This document shows positions 5,190-13,484 of a DNA stretch of 34,102 nucleotides, piece by piece. The stretch comes from a virus. A model generated the notes under the pieces. The model had not been told where the DNA came from, made no database searches, and saw only the letters and a list, made by a program, of their open reading frames with translations. The stretch is taken from the IMG/VR virus record IMGVR_UViG_3300044701_005206, positions 1 through 34,102 of that record. One strand, 5' to 3'. Each line of letters starts with the position of its first letter. The stretch's first letter is position 1. The position numbers and the translations under genes are program-made.

Positions 5190-6236
5190 ATGTCAACAAA
5201 ATCATTCATCCGTGTCCGCGCAGGTGCTTACCGTACCCATGATGTTTCGGGTCGTGTGTTCCAACTGGTCGAGCAGTTCAAGCAGACTGCCAAGGGTGGT
5301 TATGTCACTGTCAAGAACGGTGGCCAGTTTCCTGGTTTCCCGGACGAGATCCGCGTGAAAATAGATTCAATGAAATCCTACGAATTCGTCGGTGAACACG
5401 AGTTCATCGAAGCCGGCAATACGCCAGTGGCTGAAGCCGAAAAGGTGTCCGCTTCTGCGGAAACCGACGAAGAGATCATGACTCGTATCCGCGAGCGTTT
5501 TGAAATCCTGGACGAAATGACCACAGCGGCCACCAATGGTGAGATCCGTGCCATGATCGTTTCGGGCCCTCCCGGAGTTGGTAAAAGTTTCGGCGTCGAG
5601 CGCATCGTTGAGAAAGCCTGCCTGTTCGATCAGATTTCAGGCAAGCGTCTCCGTGCCGAAGTGGTCAAAGGTGCCACATCGGCTCTGGGCCTTTACTGTA
5701 CCATGTACAAGTATTCTGACCCCAACTGTGTCCTAGTGTTCGATGACTGTGACTCGGTTCTGCTCGACGACACTTCGTTGAACTTGCTCAAAGGTGCTCT
5801 TGACTCCGGCAAGAAGCGCAAGATTTCCTGGCTCAGTGACAGCCATATGTTACGTCGTGAAGGTGTGCCCGATCAGTTTGAGTTCAAAGGCTCGGTGATC
5901 TTCATCACCAACTTGAAGTTTGATCAGATGAAGAGCCAGAAACTTCGCGACCACTTGGACGCTCTCCAAAGTCGTTGCCACTATCTAGATCTCACGCTGG
6001 ACACCATGCGTGACAAAGTGCTCCGTATCAAACAAATCGCCAAAGATGGTGCCTTGTTTGACGAGTATGATTTTGATCAGTGCGCCCAGGACGAGATCAT
6101 TGGGTTCCTGGAAGAAAACAAAAATCGATTCCGTGAAATGAGTCTGCGTATGGCCATCAAAGTGGCTGACCTTCGCAAGAGTTTTCCGTTAAAATGGAAA
6201 GCCATGGCCCAAGTCACTTGCATGAAATCGGCATAA
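5190..6236 (+). CDS. AAA+ family ATPase, 348 aa
   Basis: Start ATG at 5190 with AAGGAG upstream. Residues 1-110 are a non-ATPase N-terminal part with an acidic, Ala/Glu-rich linker. Walker A GPPGVGKS lies at about 126-133, Walker B (VLVFDDCD) at about 181-188, and a sensor-1-like segment VIFITNL near 235-242. An Arg-containing helical C-terminal part follows. This matches AAA+ ATPases seen in T4-like phages of aquatic bacteria, where the role is not settled (protein remodelling or host takeover). It has its own strong promoter and terminator, so it is one transcription unit. It has no clamp-loader or helicase hallmarks that would name it further. Confidence 0.85.
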   Translation: MSTKSFIRVRAGAYRTHDVSGRVFQLVEQFKQTAKGGYVTVKNGGQFPGFPDEIRVKIDSMKSYEFVGEHEFIEAGNTPVAEAEKVSASAETDEEIMTRIRERFEILDEMTTAATNGEIRAMIVSGPPGVGKSFGVERIVEKACLFDQISGKRLRAEVVKGATSALGLYCTMYKYSDPNCVLVFDDCDSVLLDDTSLNLLKGALDSGKKRKISWLSDSHMLRREGVPDQFEFKGSVIFITNLKFDQMKSQKLRDHLDALQSRCHYLDLTLDTMRDKVLRIKQIAKDGALFDEYDFDQCAQDEIIGFLEENKNRFREMSLRMAIKVADLRKSFPLKWKAMAQVTCMKSA

Positions 6237-6291
6237 GCCGACCACGGGTCGTGGCACCCTTGTCTAGCTCCTAGCCACGCACCTGTTTTTT

Positions 6292-6322
6292 CCCCGGATT
6301 GGTAACAGTCCGGGGTTTTTTT
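6292..6322 (+). terminator. Rho-independent terminator after the AAA+ gene
   Basis: CCCCGGA (6292-6298) pairs with TCCGGGG (6309-6315) around a 10-nt loop and is followed by seven T. It marks the end of the early-type region. The 55 nt before it (6237-6291) hold further weak hairpins (GTGGC/GCCAC) and no gene. Confidence 0.88.
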
Positions 6323-6323
6323 A

Positions 6324-6353
6324 TTGACTTTTTCTATAAAGTCAGCGTACACT
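6324..6353 (+). promoter_or_regulatory. Candidate promoter with leaderless start
   Basis: TTGACT (6324-6329), 18 nt, TACACT (6348-6353). Six bases separate the -10 from the ATG at 6360, so the predicted transcription start is the A of the ATG. No Shine-Dalgarno is present. The -10 is a weak match (4 of 6). Confidence 0.4.
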
Positions 6354-6359
6354 TACAGC

Positions 6360-7574
6360 ATGCACAAATATGACCATGTCGAGGACTACCTTGAAGTGAT
6401 TGCAGGACTTCGCGATCCTGCAACATTGAAACCGGCAGGATTGGGTTGGTTTGACCCCATAATCAATCTCGCTAGATATGATGTGTCGGTACTAGACTCA
6501 ATGAGCGACAGCGTTAGTCAGAATCAAGCACTCACAGCATCGCAAGGAGCATTGGCTGTGAGATTAATACTCAAGTATCGCCGACAATTACAGTCTCTTG
6601 GTGTTGATGTATCCCCTGTCTCTAATCCCAGATTCAGGATACCGTTTCGGATCATTGACAGGACGCAGGAACTTGTGATAGATGGCAACGAGATAATGCT
6701 GGCATTTCCCTATGATCAATCAATGATCGATCAGCTGAGAGAGTTTGCTAAGAGCAGCCATGGACATTGCCGCTGGGACAAGGATATTAAAAGATGGCGT
6801 TTGGCGCTGACGGAATACAACCTCAATTGGGCCACAACCTGGTCTAAAAAATATGGATTTGCCATTGACGAGAAAGCACGGTCGCTGATGCAGGAAATAA
6901 ACCAAGTAGAACAGCAAGGTTTTTCAATTGAGCTGACTACAGATCAAGGTCAGCTAAAAATAAATAATGCTCCAGATTCCATGCTCGAGTATATCAACAA
7001 CAATGTCGGAGAGATATGCTTTGATAATTTAGTGCCGTTATGCGACTTGTCTTCGACACTGGGTTATAGTATAGATCAAGGACTGCAACGGTATCTTGAA
7101 ACACAATATGGTTCTGATATCAAAGATCTTTTATCAGAGAGGTTAGTTATCTATGAAAATCACGATTTTGTAAAAACCCTGGAAGTGATTAAACGGTATG
7201 CGACACTGACTGATCGATTTCCTTTGGTGATTTACGAAACAGATCTTTCGCAACGATGGTTAGAGGCCGCCAAAAAATGCTTCGAGGAATCAAAAATATT
7301 CCAGATAAAAAGCGACAAAGACAAGAATCATATCGACGATCGTGCTCAAGTAATACACACGATCCGTCCGCTCACTCACAGACATCTTGCCAAAGTTCCC
7401 CTGATGATAAGCACGTCGGGCATGATAGTAGGTGGTGATCGACAAATGATGGTTCAGTGTGCTGAAAAGGTTGTTTATGTTTCGGTAGGAGTATATAATA
7501 TTAAAAATCCGCAACAAGTCAAAAAAATAACATCTGAACAAGGAAACTATGCAGGCCAAACTCTACATACGTGA
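6360..7574 (+). CDS. Hypothetical protein with HARP-like segment, upstream of uvsW
   Basis: A 404-aa protein from the ATG at 6360; the in-frame ATG at 6324 overlaps the promoter. Residues ~120-170 resemble the HARP domain of SMARCAL1-type annealing helicases. The segment has a Phe-Tyr start, an MIDQLREF helix, then RWDKDIKRWRLALTEYN. No helicase motifs are present in this protein. The SF2 helicase UvsW follows directly and overlaps by 26 nt. That order suggests the two act together at replication forks or in strand annealing, with the HARP-like part supplied separately. Base composition is more AT-rich than the neighbours. The HARP match is by eye and moderate. Confidence 0.7.
   Translation: MHKYDHVEDYLEVIAGLRDPATLKPAGLGWFDPIINLARYDVSVLDSMSDSVSQNQALTASQGALAVRLILKYRRQLQSLGVDVSPVSNPRFRIPFRIIDRTQELVIDGNEIMLAFPYDQSMIDQLREFAKSSHGHCRWDKDIKRWRLALTEYNLNWATTWSKKYGFAIDEKARSLMQEINQVEQQGFSIELTTDQGQLKINNAPDSMLEYINNNVGEICFDNLVPLCDLSSTLGYSIDQGLQRYLETQYGSDIKDLLSERLVIYENHDFVKTLEVIKRYATLTDRFPLVIYETDLSQRWLEAAKKCFEESKIFQIKSDKDKNHIDDRAQVIHTIRPLTHRHLAKVPLMISTSGMIVGGDRQMMVQCAEKVVYVSVGVYNIKNPQQVKKITSEQGNYAGQTLHT
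7471..7499 (+). promoter_or_regulatory. Candidate internal promoter for uvsW
   Basis: TTGTTT (7471-7476), 17 nt, TATAAT (7494-7499), inside the end of the preceding gene and 50 nt before the UvsW ATG. The AT-rich context raises the chance of a random match. Confidence 0.35.
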
Positions 7575-9009
7575 CGAAGTCAATGTCAAGATTGAAGGAC
7601 TGGATCTTACGACTCGCAAACGCTTGGTAGATCGATTCAAATTTGAGATTCCGGGAGCGAGATATCTGCCTGCAGTCAGACTGGGACGGTGGGATGGACG
7701 TGTGGCCTTTTTCCAGTTGGGTGGCAGCACTTACATCAATCTCTTGCCTGAGATCGTTCCCATGATAGAGGAAGCCGGCTACGACATTGAAGTCGAAGAT
7801 TTGCGCGAATATTCAACAAACTTTGAATTCCAACAGGTGTGTGAAACTACGTTTGAGGCTACCAAGTGGCCTACTACTCATCCTCGAGCCGGCGAACCTA
7901 TCTTGTTGCGTGACTATCAAGTTGAAATCATCAATAACTTCTTGAGTAATCCGCAAAGTGTGCAAGAAGTGGCCACAGGCGCTGGCAAAACTATCATGAC
8001 AGCGGCATTAAGTCGGAGCGTGGAGCACTTGGGTCGTAGTATCGTGATCGTACCCAACAAGAGCTTGGTCACACAGACCGAAGATGACTATCGAAATCTT
8101 GGCTTGGATGTGGGTGTTTACTTTGGCGACAGGAAAGAATGGGGGCATCAACACACCATCTGTACATGGCAAAGCCTTAATGTGTTGCTTAAGAATACCA
8201 AGAATGGTGTCGCGGATTGCACCATTGGTGAGTTCATTGAAGGGGTGGCTTGCATCATTGTTGACGAAGTACATATGGCCAAAGCCGACGCACTCAAGAC
8301 TTTGCTGACAGGTATCATGAGTCACATTCCAATACGTTGGGGACTCACCGGAACCATTCCCAAGGAAGACTACGAGAAGATCAGTATCTTCTGCAGCCTA
8401 GGTAATGTAGTAGGTCGTCTCAGTGCCAGCGAGCTCCAAGAAGCCGGGCACCTAGCCAACTGTCATGTAAATATAGTACAGCTTGTTGACCACAGCGAGT
8501 ATACCAACTATCAAAGCGAGCTCAAATATCTAGTAGAAACGCCCGAGCGATTAGATTACATCAGCCGGTTGATCGCATCTGTAAACGAAACAGGCAACAC
8601 CTTGGTGTTAGTGGATCGTATCGCCAGCGGAAAAGAGTTAGTGACGAGGTTGGGGGACTCAGCTGTATTCGTCAGCGGCGCCACCAAGGCCAAGGACCGA
8701 AAGGAAGAATATGACGAAGTCGCTGTCAGTGATGGCAAAATCATTGTGGCCACTTATGGCGTTGCCGCTGTTGGCATTAACATACCTAGGATTTTCAATT
8801 TGGTATTAGTTGAGCCTGGCAAGAGCTTTGTTCGAGTGATACAAAGCATTGGTCGAGGTATCAGAAAAGCCGAAGATAAAGACTTTGTGCAGATCTGGGA
8901 TATCACATCAACATGCAAATTTGCAAAAAGACACTTGACAAAACGCAAGCAGTTCTATCGCGAAGCCAACTATCCTTTCACCATAGAAAAAGCAGATTGG
9001 AAATATTAA
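7549..9009 (+). CDS. uvsW: UvsW-type SF2 DNA helicase
   Basis: A 486-aa superfamily-2 helicase; T4 UvsW is 587 aa. The N-terminal ~110 residues match the UvsW N-terminal domain (ARYLPAVRLGRWDGRVAFFQ). Walker A ATGAGKT is at ~141-147, the DEVH box (IIVDEVH) at ~236-242, LTGT (motif III) near 265, and QSIGRGIRK (motif VI) near 430. UvsW unwinds branched DNA and RNA-DNA hybrids. In T4 it shuts off origin-dependent replication and promotes recombination-dependent replication and fork regression. AAGGAA sits 5 nt before the ATG. The gene is in the recombination block with a HARP-like protein in front. Confidence 0.93.
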   Translation: MQAKLYIRDEVNVKIEGLDLTTRKRLVDRFKFEIPGARYLPAVRLGRWDGRVAFFQLGGSTYINLLPEIVPMIEEAGYDIEVEDLREYSTNFEFQQVCETTFEATKWPTTHPRAGEPILLRDYQVEIINNFLSNPQSVQEVATGAGKTIMTAALSRSVEHLGRSIVIVPNKSLVTQTEDDYRNLGLDVGVYFGDRKEWGHQHTICTWQSLNVLLKNTKNGVADCTIGEFIEGVACIIVDEVHMAKADALKTLLTGIMSHIPIRWGLTGTIPKEDYEKISIFCSLGNVVGRLSASELQEAGHLANCHVNIVQLVDHSEYTNYQSELKYLVETPERLDYISRLIASVNETGNTLVLVDRIASGKELVTRLGDSAVFVSGATKAKDRKEEYDEVAVSDGKIIVATYGVAAVGINIPRIFNLVLVEPGKSFVRVIQSIGRGIRKAEDKDFVQIWDITSTCKFAKRHLTKRKQFYREANYPFTIEKADWKY

Positions 9010-9010
9010 A

Positions 9011-9826
9011 TTGAAAAAGAAACTCATAGTCTGTGGTTGCAGTTTCAGTGCACCGGCTAGCGCCAAATTTCCTGAGTTGGTAGATACAGCCTACGGAGAA
9101 GTGCTGGCCAAGAAACTGGGCTGGGACGTAGAGATCTTGGCCAGGCAAGGATGTAGTAACGGAGGTATTCGTGTACAGATTGATGAAGTACTAAGACAGA
9201 AACCCGACTTCGCTATCATTGCACCTACTTTTCACGATAGAACAGAAATTCCTTCCCGGGCTGCCCCTTACGATTTCCGCGACGACGATTGGAAAGGTTG
9301 GAACAATGCTCTACAACAGCATCTACAGACAGCACATCTCAATGGCTATGATCGCACAGTGGGCATCAACAATGTCAATTACGGCAATAATCCTTATACC
9401 ATGATCTGCGAGACCATATTCAGCCTAGCCGAGAACTATGATCACCCATATCGCAGTTCCAAGATAGATCGAGATACGCAAAAGGCTGTCAAAACTTGGA
9501 TTAACTATCTCTACGACAGCGAGTGGAAGCGTCAGCAAGATGAATGGATCATACGCGACGGGATCATGCAACTGTTTTATGCTGGAGTGCCGTTTTTGCA
9601 CATTGCCTGTAACATTTGGACCAGCGATACTGTGCGAGAAGCTTTCCCATCGGTGCTACCCGATCACTATATGACATTAGACTACAAAGAAACACCGGCC
9701 TATGCCACCAATGAGTGGCCGTTTCAGGGAGAAGATCCTGGTTACCATGGCAGCCCAAGCAGCCAAACATATCTCGCAGATGTTTACTATAAAATAATAA
9801 CAGAAAGATTTGGAATACGACCATGA
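9011..9826 (+). CDS. SGNH/GDSL hydrolase-like protein
   Basis: A 271-aa protein that begins at TTG one base after the UvsW stop. VCGCSFSAP at the N-terminus fits block I (catalytic Ser after Gly-Cys). QGCSNGG (~46-52) fits block II with the oxyanion Gly and Asn. The late GYHGSPSSQTYLADVYY fits the block V His. Such enzymes remove acyl groups from sugars or lipids; no signal peptide is present, so it acts in the cytoplasm or virion. It may belong with the PIG-L deacetylase and aminotransferase downstream as surface-glycan tools. Translation is coupled to the next gene (ATGA overlap). Confidence 0.7.
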   Translation: MKKKLIVCGCSFSAPASAKFPELVDTAYGEVLAKKLGWDVEILARQGCSNGGIRVQIDEVLRQKPDFAIIAPTFHDRTEIPSRAAPYDFRDDDWKGWNNALQQHLQTAHLNGYDRTVGINNVNYGNNPYTMICETIFSLAENYDHPYRSSKIDRDTQKAVKTWINYLYDSEWKRQQDEWIIRDGIMQLFYAGVPFLHIACNIWTSDTVREAFPSVLPDHYMTLDYKETPAYATNEWPFQGEDPGYHGSPSSQTYLADVYYKIITERFGIRP

Positions 9827-10326
9827 GAATACTGACTTTAGAAAATCGCAGTTTTGAGATGAACGAAGTTCCCGACGAAGTTGAGGATCTGAGATTCTGT
9901 GTGTTGGATAACAGTGATCCCAAAGATCCTGATTACTTTTATATACCGTTGATCTTTCTTGAGAGTTTTAACAGTCCAGCCTTGGTATTAAGGATTGGAA
10001 ATCATGTGATCAAGATGCCAGTGGACTGGCAAATCTTAATTGGTGAACCTGACCTTGGGGATCTAGAAGTGGTACCACTGACGTCGATTAACGATCGAGG
10101 ATTCAATGTGTTTACATTCAACCCTATATCAAGTTTTAGGCCTGAATTCCATCCGGTGGAGATCATTGATATCTATCCTGATGTCAAATGGTACTTTCCA
10201 AAACTCAAAAGTGGGCAACTGCTGGCTATTCCATTGGAGTCCGATGTAGAAAAACCTTTGTGCGCTTTTTTTGTCAAAGACATTGGTCGGCAAAACGAAG
10301 TGATCAACTACAGCAAGGTTTGGTAA
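9823..10326 (+). CDS. Conserved phage protein of unknown function, 167 aa
   Basis: ATG overlaps the previous stop. The sequence is mostly beta-strand-like with many Pro, Phe and Asp. Notable segments are PLIFLESFNSPALVLRIG (~51-68), VDWQILIGEPDLGDLEVVPL (~82-101) and NDRGFNVFTFNP (~104-115). No catalytic motif is visible. It resembles small proteins found near uvsW in T4-like phages of aquatic bacteria, from memory rather than search. The PIG-L gene starts directly after the stop. Confidence 0.75.
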   Translation: MRILTLENRSFEMNEVPDEVEDLRFCVLDNSDPKDPDYFYIPLIFLESFNSPALVLRIGNHVIKMPVDWQILIGEPDLGDLEVVPLTSINDRGFNVFTFNPISSFRPEFHPVEIIDIYPDVKWYFPKLKSGQLLAIPLESDVEKPLCAFFVKDIGRQNEVINYSKVW

Positions 10327-10863
10327 ATGCGTGTCGGAGTAGTAGTGGCTCATCCCGATGATTGTGTGATATTCGCGTGGCCTCTGATGCGCAAGTACCC
10401 AAACTTTGATTGGAGTATCGTCTATCTCACTTATCAAGATCAAGATCCCCGTGCTCAGGAGATGAAACAATTCTGGGCGCAGTATTTGATACCCACACAT
10501 TTTTGTGGATTTGTCGATGACTATCGGGATATGGAAACACAGACAATCAGTTTCGACGTCAAACAAGCCAGGGAAGAACTACAGGATCGGGCTGGTCTGT
10601 TTGATCTCATAGTCACACATAATCGCGACGGAGACTACGGACATTTGCATCATCAGTTTGTTCATGATTGCTTAAAGCGTGTTCCGGTGCCACAGATTTA
10701 CTTTGCCAGCACCTTTAACAATAACTGTGTGTTTGAATCACTCGAGTATTACGATCTTGAGTGCTTGCCATTGCATAGATCAGTGATTGAGGGATTCCAG
10801 GATCGTTACATAGGAAGATATTTCATCACCGATGCTGCGCAGAAGGTACTTGGCAATGGGTAA
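10327..10863 (+). CDS. PIG-L/LmbE-family deacetylase-like protein
   Basis: A 178-aa protein. AHPDDC (residues 8-13) is the AHPDDE metal-binding motif with Cys in place of the usual Glu. The zinc ligands His9 and Asp12 and the general-base Asp11 are kept. THNRDGDYGHLHHQF near 97-111 carries the second motif with the third zinc-ligand His. PIG-L enzymes remove N-acetyl groups from GlcNAc-type sugars (MshB, BshB, PIG-L, LpxC-independent roles). The protein is shorter than many bacterial members (~220-300 aa). It lies among other possible sugar-modifying genes. The end overlaps the next gene by 8 nt. Confidence 0.78.
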   Translation: MRVGVVVAHPDDCVIFAWPLMRKYPNFDWSIVYLTYQDQDPRAQEMKQFWAQYLIPTHFCGFVDDYRDMETQTISFDVKQAREELQDRAGLFDLIVTHNRDGDYGHLHHQFVHDCLKRVPVPQIYFASTFNNNCVFESLEYYDLECLPLHRSVIEGFQDRYIGRYFITDAAQKVLGNG

Positions 10864-11128
10864 TCTGAAGCCTGGCGCTGACATCATTTACGAAAGTCCT
10901 GATCATGGTGAAACGATCTATGCCAGATACGCAGGTGAGCAGGAACGTTGGTTGGTAGGGCAAAGTGTCAATGCTAAAAATCGGGTAGATTCGATCAAAG
11001 AAGAACGGCTTTGGGGTGAAATTCGCCGTGCCGCTAAAACCGATCCAGCTTTACAAGACGCTCTGGATCGTGTTATAATCATTTATGAATTGAGTAGAGA
11101 AAATGGATCGATTAAACATAAAGAATGA
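10856..11128 (+). CDS. Conserved small phage protein, 90 aa
   Basis: Start ATG at 10856 (MGNLKPGADIIYES); the upstream in-frame ATG lies within PIG-L. The N-terminal half is beta-rich. The C-terminal half has LWGEIRRAAKTDPALQDALDRVIIIYELS, a helical motif seen in many phage small proteins of unknown function. No membrane segment. A candidate promoter (11051-11079) for the next gene lies in its 3' end. Confidence 0.72.
   Translation: MGNLKPGADIIYESPDHGETIYARYAGEQERWLVGQSVNAKNRVDSIKEERLWGEIRRAAKTDPALQDALDRVIIIYELSRENGSIKHKE
11051..11079 (+). promoter_or_regulatory. Candidate internal promoter
   Basis: TTACAA (11051-11056), 17 nt, TATAAT (11074-11079). It lies 23 nt upstream of the ATG at 11103 and within the previous gene. 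The -10 is perfect and the -35 matches at four of six positions. Confidence 0.35.
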
Positions 11129-11570
11129 AATGTCAGCATTGGATCGCAAGGATCGCGATTACTATGATGCCATGACCGAAGAGGAAAAGAAGAAATTTGC
11201 ACCTTATCTCATGATACGCTGGAGCTCATGTGTGAGCGGTGATCCTATGTTGCAGAGTTATTACCTTATGAGCGCCAACGAAAAACTCAACAAAGGTTTT
11301 TTTGATATTTCAACCTCACAGCATAAAAAATTGCAGTGGTTGATGTCAACCACTGTGAGTCCTGGTATGGGAGTTCAATCCCATCACTGGATATCTCCCA
11401 AGAAAAAAGAAAGCCAAAATAAATCGGCCAAAGTATTAAGGAAATTGATGCCCGAACTAAATGAAGAAGAAATATCATTAATGTGTAGCATCAATGATGA
11501 CAATGACATCAAAGAACTTGCTCGTAGTCACGGCTGGGACGAAAAAAGTATAAGGGAATCTTTTAAGTGA
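11103..11570 (+). CDS. Possible clamp-loader small subunit (gp62-like), 155 aa
   Basis: Helical protein with FAPYLMIRWSS (~33-43), then MLQSYYLMSANEKLN and HKKLQWLM. This order (short N-terminus, F-x-x-[FY]-[LM] motif, aligned helices, H/Y-K-x-x-W segment) resembles gp62 of T4-like phages, the small subunit of the gp44/gp62 clamp loader. The length is shorter than T4 gp62 (187 aa) and the match is by eye, so this is tentative. No ATPase motif is present, as expected for gp62. No gp44 lies next to it in this window. It overlaps the aminotransferase start. Confidence 0.4.
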   Translation: MDRLNIKNEMSALDRKDRDYYDAMTEEEKKKFAPYLMIRWSSCVSGDPMLQSYYLMSANEKLNKGFFDISTSQHKKLQWLMSTTVSPGMGVQSHHWISPKKKESQNKSAKVLRKLMPELNEEEISLMCSINDDNDIKELARSHGWDEKSIRESFK

Positions 11571-12673
11571 TAGCATTTTCGTCTCGGGCACAAAATTTTA
11601 ATCGATCATCGGTTTCAGAGTTTTCGGGAAATCTACCCACTGGCACTATAAACCTTTCCAGCGGAAGTCCAGCATTGGGGTTAATGCCCATTGACGATTT
11701 TCAATCTTCGGTGACTAAAGTATTACACAACAAACAATACCTATCTTTCCAATACGGACCAGCAAAGGGTTGTCCCGAGTTGATAGACTGGATAACACAG
11801 CACCACGGAGTTGACAGCGCACAAGTAATGATAACCAGTGGTAGCCAGCAAAGCATTGATCTTATCACTAAGATTTTTATCGATGCCGGAGATCCAGTCC
11901 TGGTCGAGACTCCCACATACAGTGGAGCATTAGATGCATTTACTTGGGCCATGGCAGACATAACAGGCATGCCGGACGTAGGTGTAGTCCCCGACGGCAT
12001 ATTTAAAATAGCATATGTTGAACCATCTTATCAGAATCCCACTGGGAGGTGTTGGACAGAACAACAAAGAAAATCATTTATGAAAATGGCTCAGCAAAAA
12101 AATATTTTGGTAATTGAGGATGCAGCCTACGCCGATATTTCTTTTGAAGGCAAAAACATCGCTTTAAGGAACATCGATCCAGCACGAGTAGTTTATCTAG
12201 GATCATTCTCTAAAATACTCAATCCTGGTATACGTTTATCTTACATAATTGCTGAGCCTTATATTATCAATAAACTGGTTGCGGCTAAAAAAATCACTGA
12301 TATGACCACATCGTATTTTTTGCAATTGGTGGTTGCAGATTTATTGACTAAGTTGAACTTTGATCAACATATATTAAACCTAAGAAGATCTTATTGTAAA
12401 AAAAGAGACTTATTGGTGCACGCTCTATCTACACATTGTCCCGAGGTAAAATTTGAAATTCCATCCGGAGGTATTTTCCTCTGGGCCACTAGTTCAGTAT
12501 CTTCGGAGACTTTACGAGATCGAGTATTATCCAACGGAGTCAGCATCGTTCCTGGCAAAGAATTTTATGCTTGTGATCCGGATCTTTTTTCTATTAGGTT
12601 AAGTTATTCTAGAATCACAGACGTGGAGGCAGATAAGTCCGCTATGGCATTAAAACAATCTCTGACTCAATGA
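11567..12673 (+). CDS. PLP-dependent aminotransferase, class I/II (fold type I)
   Basis: A 368-aa protein beginning at GTG that overlaps the preceding stop; AAGGGAA lies upstream. Fold-type I motifs are in order: ITSGSQQSIDL (~88-98), PTYSGAL (~109-115), NPTG (~158), EDAAYAD (~185-191), and SFSK with PLP Lys216 followed by PGIRLSYI. RLSYS near the end carries the carboxylate-binding Arg. The overall pattern is closest to MocR/LysN-like (2-aminoadipate) aminotransferases, but the substrate cannot be read from sequence. It is complete and looks active. AT content is higher than in neighbouring genes, which suggests acquisition. Possible roles are an amino-sugar or amino-acid supply step. Confidence 0.88.
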   Translation: MIAFSSRAQNFNRSSVSEFSGNLPTGTINLSSGSPALGLMPIDDFQSSVTKVLHNKQYLSFQYGPAKGCPELIDWITQHHGVDSAQVMITSGSQQSIDLITKIFIDAGDPVLVETPTYSGALDAFTWAMADITGMPDVGVVPDGIFKIAYVEPSYQNPTGRCWTEQQRKSFMKMAQQKNILVIEDAAYADISFEGKNIALRNIDPARVVYLGSFSKILNPGIRLSYIIAEPYIINKLVAAKKITDMTTSYFLQLVVADLLTKLNFDQHILNLRRSYCKKRDLLVHALSTHCPEVKFEIPSGGIFLWATSSVSSETLRDRVLSNGVSIVPGKEFYACDPDLFSIRLSYSRITDVEADKSAMALKQSLTQ

Positions 12674-12678
12674 TATAA

Positions 12679-13365
12679 ATGGAAGCACACATCTGCCAGT
12701 ATTGCAAGAAAGAATTCCGCAGGGAAAGCACGTTGGTGGCGCATCTCTGTGAAGCCAAGCGCCGCTGGCAGCAAGAAAAAGAAATTGGAGTACAGATGGG
12801 TTTTCGTGCCTATCTGAGATTTTATGAAATCACTCAGGGATCGGCTCGCTTAAAGACCTATGCCGATTTCTCTGACAGCAGTTTCTATAATGCTTTTGTG
12901 AAATTTGGTCGTCACTGTCAATCTATCCGTTGTGTAAACTATTCCAGTTTTTCGGATTGGTTACTTAAAAACAACAAGAAGCTTGATAGCTGGTGCCGCG
13001 AAGATATATATCTAGAGTGGCTACATCAATACATTAAAAAGGAAAACGTGCAAGATGCCTTGGAGCGATCGTTACAGGAAATGCAGAAATACATTGACGA
13101 AAATCCCGATTTACGTGGGGGTATTAGAGATTATTTTAAATTTGCTGGCGCTAACACTGTTTGCTATCATATCAGTACCGGTCGTGTTAGTCCTTGGGTT
13201 GTTTTCAATTGCGATTCGGGTTTGGAGTTCCTTGGTCGGCTCAATGAAGACCAGGTCATGATAGTGATGCCTTGGATTGACCCTGACTTTTGGCAACAGA
13301 AATTCCGAGACTATCTCGCCGATGTCGAATGGATCAAGGCGATATTGAGCGAAGCAGGATTATAG
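12679..13365 (+). CDS. Zinc-finger protein of unknown function, 228 aa
   Basis: ATG five bases after the aminotransferase stop. Residues 6-24 form a small zinc finger: C-x2-C (CQYC) followed by HLC (H22, C24). The rest (30-228) is helical with several Trp, Tyr and Phe and no catalytic motif. Proteins of this layout occur in T4-like phages next to replication genes; the function is unknown. The finger suggests nucleic-acid or protein binding. A 38-aa membrane gene begins 2 nt after its stop. Confidence 0.72.
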   Translation: MEAHICQYCKKEFRRESTLVAHLCEAKRRWQQEKEIGVQMGFRAYLRFYEITQGSARLKTYADFSDSSFYNAFVKFGRHCQSIRCVNYSSFSDWLLKNNKKLDSWCREDIYLEWLHQYIKKENVQDALERSLQEMQKYIDENPDLRGGIRDYFKFAGANTVCYHISTGRVSPWVVFNCDSGLEFLGRLNEDQVMIVMPWIDPDFWQQKFRDYLADVEWIKAILSEAGL

Positions 13366-13367
13366 GC

Positions 13368-13484
13368 ATGAAATATTTTTGGTTATTACTAGTGACAGCA
13401 ACAATCGTTGCTATAGCTTTCTTGCCGGCCCTGGTGCCCAGCGATGCCTATACCAATGCAGTTAAATTGATGGGACCACCATGA
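13368..13484 (+). CDS. 38-aa membrane or secreted micro-protein
   Basis: ATG at 13368 with AGG upstream. Starts Met-Lys, then a hydrophobic stretch of about 18 residues, followed by [15 protein letters not shown]. This is either one membrane helix with a short periplasmic tail or an uncleaved signal. Its stop overlaps the next start (ATGA), so it is translationally coupled to the polymerase-like gene. No family known. Confidence 0.55.
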   Translation: MKYFWLLLVTATIVAIAFLPALVPSDAYTNAVKLMGPP

